From contig JAPOQV010000299.1 in the NCBI GenBank assembly GCA_026710565.1, forward strand, positions 1 to 15,035: a stretch of DNA of 15,035 nucleotides, written 5' to 3'. The notes under the pieces were generated by a model. That model was not told the DNA's origin, searched no databases, and saw only the letters and a program-made list of their open reading frames with translations. Source of the stretch: Spirochaetaceae bacterium. Its GTDB lineage: Bacteria > Spirochaetota > Spirochaetia > SZUA-6 > Bin103. This document shows positions 14,041-15,035 of the stretch, one piece after another. Both the position numbers and the translations under genes were made by a program. Within the stretch, counting starts at the first letter, position 1, and each line of letters begins with the position of its first letter.

Positions 14041-15035
14041 ATGGCAGCAACCGAACAACTGACCGCCGGCCAGGCGGTCGTCAAGTACCTGAGCGTCCAG
14101 TACAGCGAACGCGACGGCCGCCGCCGCCGGCTGGTGCCGGCGATCTTCGGCATCTTCGGCCACGGCAACGTCGCCGGTCTCGGTCAGGCGCTGGAGTCGG
14201 TCGGCGCCGACTTGCCGCTCTACCAGGCGCGCAACGAGCAGTCGATGGTGCACGTCGCCTCCGGCTACGCCAAGGCGACGCGGCGGGCCGCCACCCTGGC
14301 CTGCACCAGCTCGATCGGCCCCGGCGCCACCAACATGGTGACCGGCGCCGCCACGGCCACCATCAACCGCCTGCCGGTGCTGCTGCTCGCCTCCGACTAC
14401 TACGTCACCCGCCATCGGGGCAACGTCCTGCAGGAACTGGAGCATCTGACGGCGGCCGACGTCAGCGTGAACGACTGCTTCCGGCCGCTCAGCCGCTTCT
14501 TCGACCGGATCTCGCGGCCGGAGCAGCTCCTCACCGCGCTGCCCGAGGCGATGCGCGTGCTCACCGATCCGGCCGACACCGGCACGGTGACGATCGCGCT
14601 TCCTCAGGACGTGCAGGCGCACGCCTGGCAATTCCCCTCGCACCTGTTCGAGGAGCGCACGTGGCTGATCGAGCGCAGGCCGCCCGTCGCCGACCGCATC
14701 GCGGAGGCGGCACGCCTGATCGAGCGCTCGCGGCGGCCGATGATCATCGCCGGCGGCGGCGTGAATTACTCGGAGGCGTGGGATGCGCTCTCCGAGTTGG
14801 CCGCGCTGGGGATCCCGGTGTCGGAGACCTTCGGCGGCAAGGGCTGCTACCGCGGCCCGCGCGAGTGGTCGCTGGGCGGACACGGCGTCGAGGGCACCAC
14901 CGCGGCCGCGCGCTCGGCGGAGCAGGCCGCCCTGGTGATCGCGGTCGGCCCCCGCCTCGGCGACTTCGCCACCGCGTCCAACAGCCTGTTCAACAACGCG
15001 GACGTGAAGTTCCTGAGCATAACCGTCAACGCCCA
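14041..15035 (+). CDS. iolD: ThDP-dependent 3D-(3,5/4)-trihydroxycyclohexane-1,2-dione hydrolase (IolD), 5' part
   Basis: The frame is open from ATG 14041 to the window edge: 331 residues of an enzyme that usually has about 610-650. The N-terminal ThDP-binding (PYR) domain carries FGIFGHGNVAGLGQALE (36-52), YQARNEQSMVHVASGYAK (61-78) with E66 as the conserved glutamate that activates the cofactor, and CTSSIGPGATNMVTGAATATINR (88-110). The middle domain has DPADTGTVTIALPQDVQ (176-192) and IAGGGVNYSEA (236-246). These blocks are characteristic of IolD rather than acetolactate synthase. The enzyme opens the inositol-derived diketone ring, a cytoplasmic step of myo-inositol catabolism. The C-terminal diphosphate-binding domain is outside the window. 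It lies 54 bp after the EIIA-like gene, with its own -10-like element. Confidence 0.92.
   Translation, partial: MAATEQLTAGQAVVKYLSVQYSERDGRRRRLVPAIFGIFGHGNVAGLGQALESVGADLPLYQARNEQSMVHVASGYAKATRRAATLACTSSIGPGATNMVTGAATATINRLPVLLLASDYYVTRHRGNVLQELEHLTAADVSVNDCFRPLSRFFDRISRPEQLLTALPEAMRVLTDPADTGTVTIALPQDVQAHAWQFPSHLFEERTWLIERRPPVADRIAEAARLIERSRRPMIIAGGGVNYSEAWDALSELAALGIPVSETFGGKGCYRGPREWSLGGHGVEGTTAAARSAEQAALVIAVGPRLGDFATASNSLFNNADVKFLSITVNA

Noticed and set aside
1..15035. CRISPR arrays, tRNA or rRNA genes, insertion sequences
   Set aside because: No regularly spaced repeats, cloverleaf or rRNA-like blocks, transposase motifs or terminal inverted repeats were seen on reading both strands.

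Overview
This is a high-GC (roughly two thirds G+C), densely coded bacterial chromosomal window. The mix of genes (phytanoyl-CoA dioxygenase family, bicupin, propeller glycosidase-like protein, Gfo/Idh/MocA oxidoreductase, IolD, several toxin-antitoxin parts, WYL regulator) resembles uncultured high-GC lineages with large accessory sugar and small-molecule repertoires, such as sponge-associated or environmental Spirochaetota, Chloroflexota or Poribacteria. The sequence alone does not settle the phylum. I see no rRNA, tRNA, CRISPR, insertion sequence or phage gene.

Layout. (a) 1-1316, minus strand: the first 38 codons of a WYL-type regulator, preceded by a P-loop GTPase with a hydrophobic DUF697-like tail. 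(b) 1465-2729, plus strand: a DUF6941-like small protein and a phytanoyl-CoA dioxygenase family oxygenase, 20 bp apart. (c) 2759-2851: a short antisense remnant of an enolase-superfamily gene that still has its Shine-Dalgarno sequence. (d) 2887-3693: a bicupin. (e) 7805 down to 3714, minus strand: a promoter, a mini-ORF, an SDR oxidoreductase, a second mini-ORF, a five-bladed-propeller glycosidase-like protein, then a VapB-VapC module whose toxin gene is coupled to a GNAT acetyltransferase through a 14-bp tandem duplication. (f) 7806-8113: an intergenic stretch with degraded small coding fragments. (g) 8117-9931, plus strand: a MutS-family ATPase without mismatch-recognition domains. (h) 12197 down to 9967, minus strand: RecQ helicase followed directly by a HigA-type antitoxin with no toxin gene. 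(i) 12271 to the right edge, plus strand: a short upstream ORF, a Gfo/Idh/MocA dehydrogenase, a PTS EIIA-like protein and the 5' two thirds or less of iolD.

How they fit. Region (i) looks like inositol or inositol-like sugar catabolism: an NAD(P)-dependent polyol or sugar dehydrogenase next to the ring-opening ThDP enzyme IolD, with an EIIA-like protein as a possible phosphorylation-sensitive regulator. Regions (b), (d) and (e, SDR plus propeller protein) look like small-molecule or carbohydrate metabolism. RecQ and the MutS-like ATPase are DNA maintenance functions lying tail to tail around the orphan antitoxin.

The signals I find most worth a second look are: the tandem duplication at the vapC/GNAT junction, which creates two TGATG stop/start overlaps around a four-codon frame; the solitary HigA behind RecQ; repeated -10-like hexamers 6-7 nt ahead of start codons that lack Shine-Dalgarno sequences, suggesting leaderless transcripts; the MutS-like protein with an altered Walker B; and several mini-ORFs whose stop codons touch the ribosome binding site or start of the next gene. 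I did not find a convincing wholly new multi-gene system. The VapBC-GNAT arrangement is the closest candidate.
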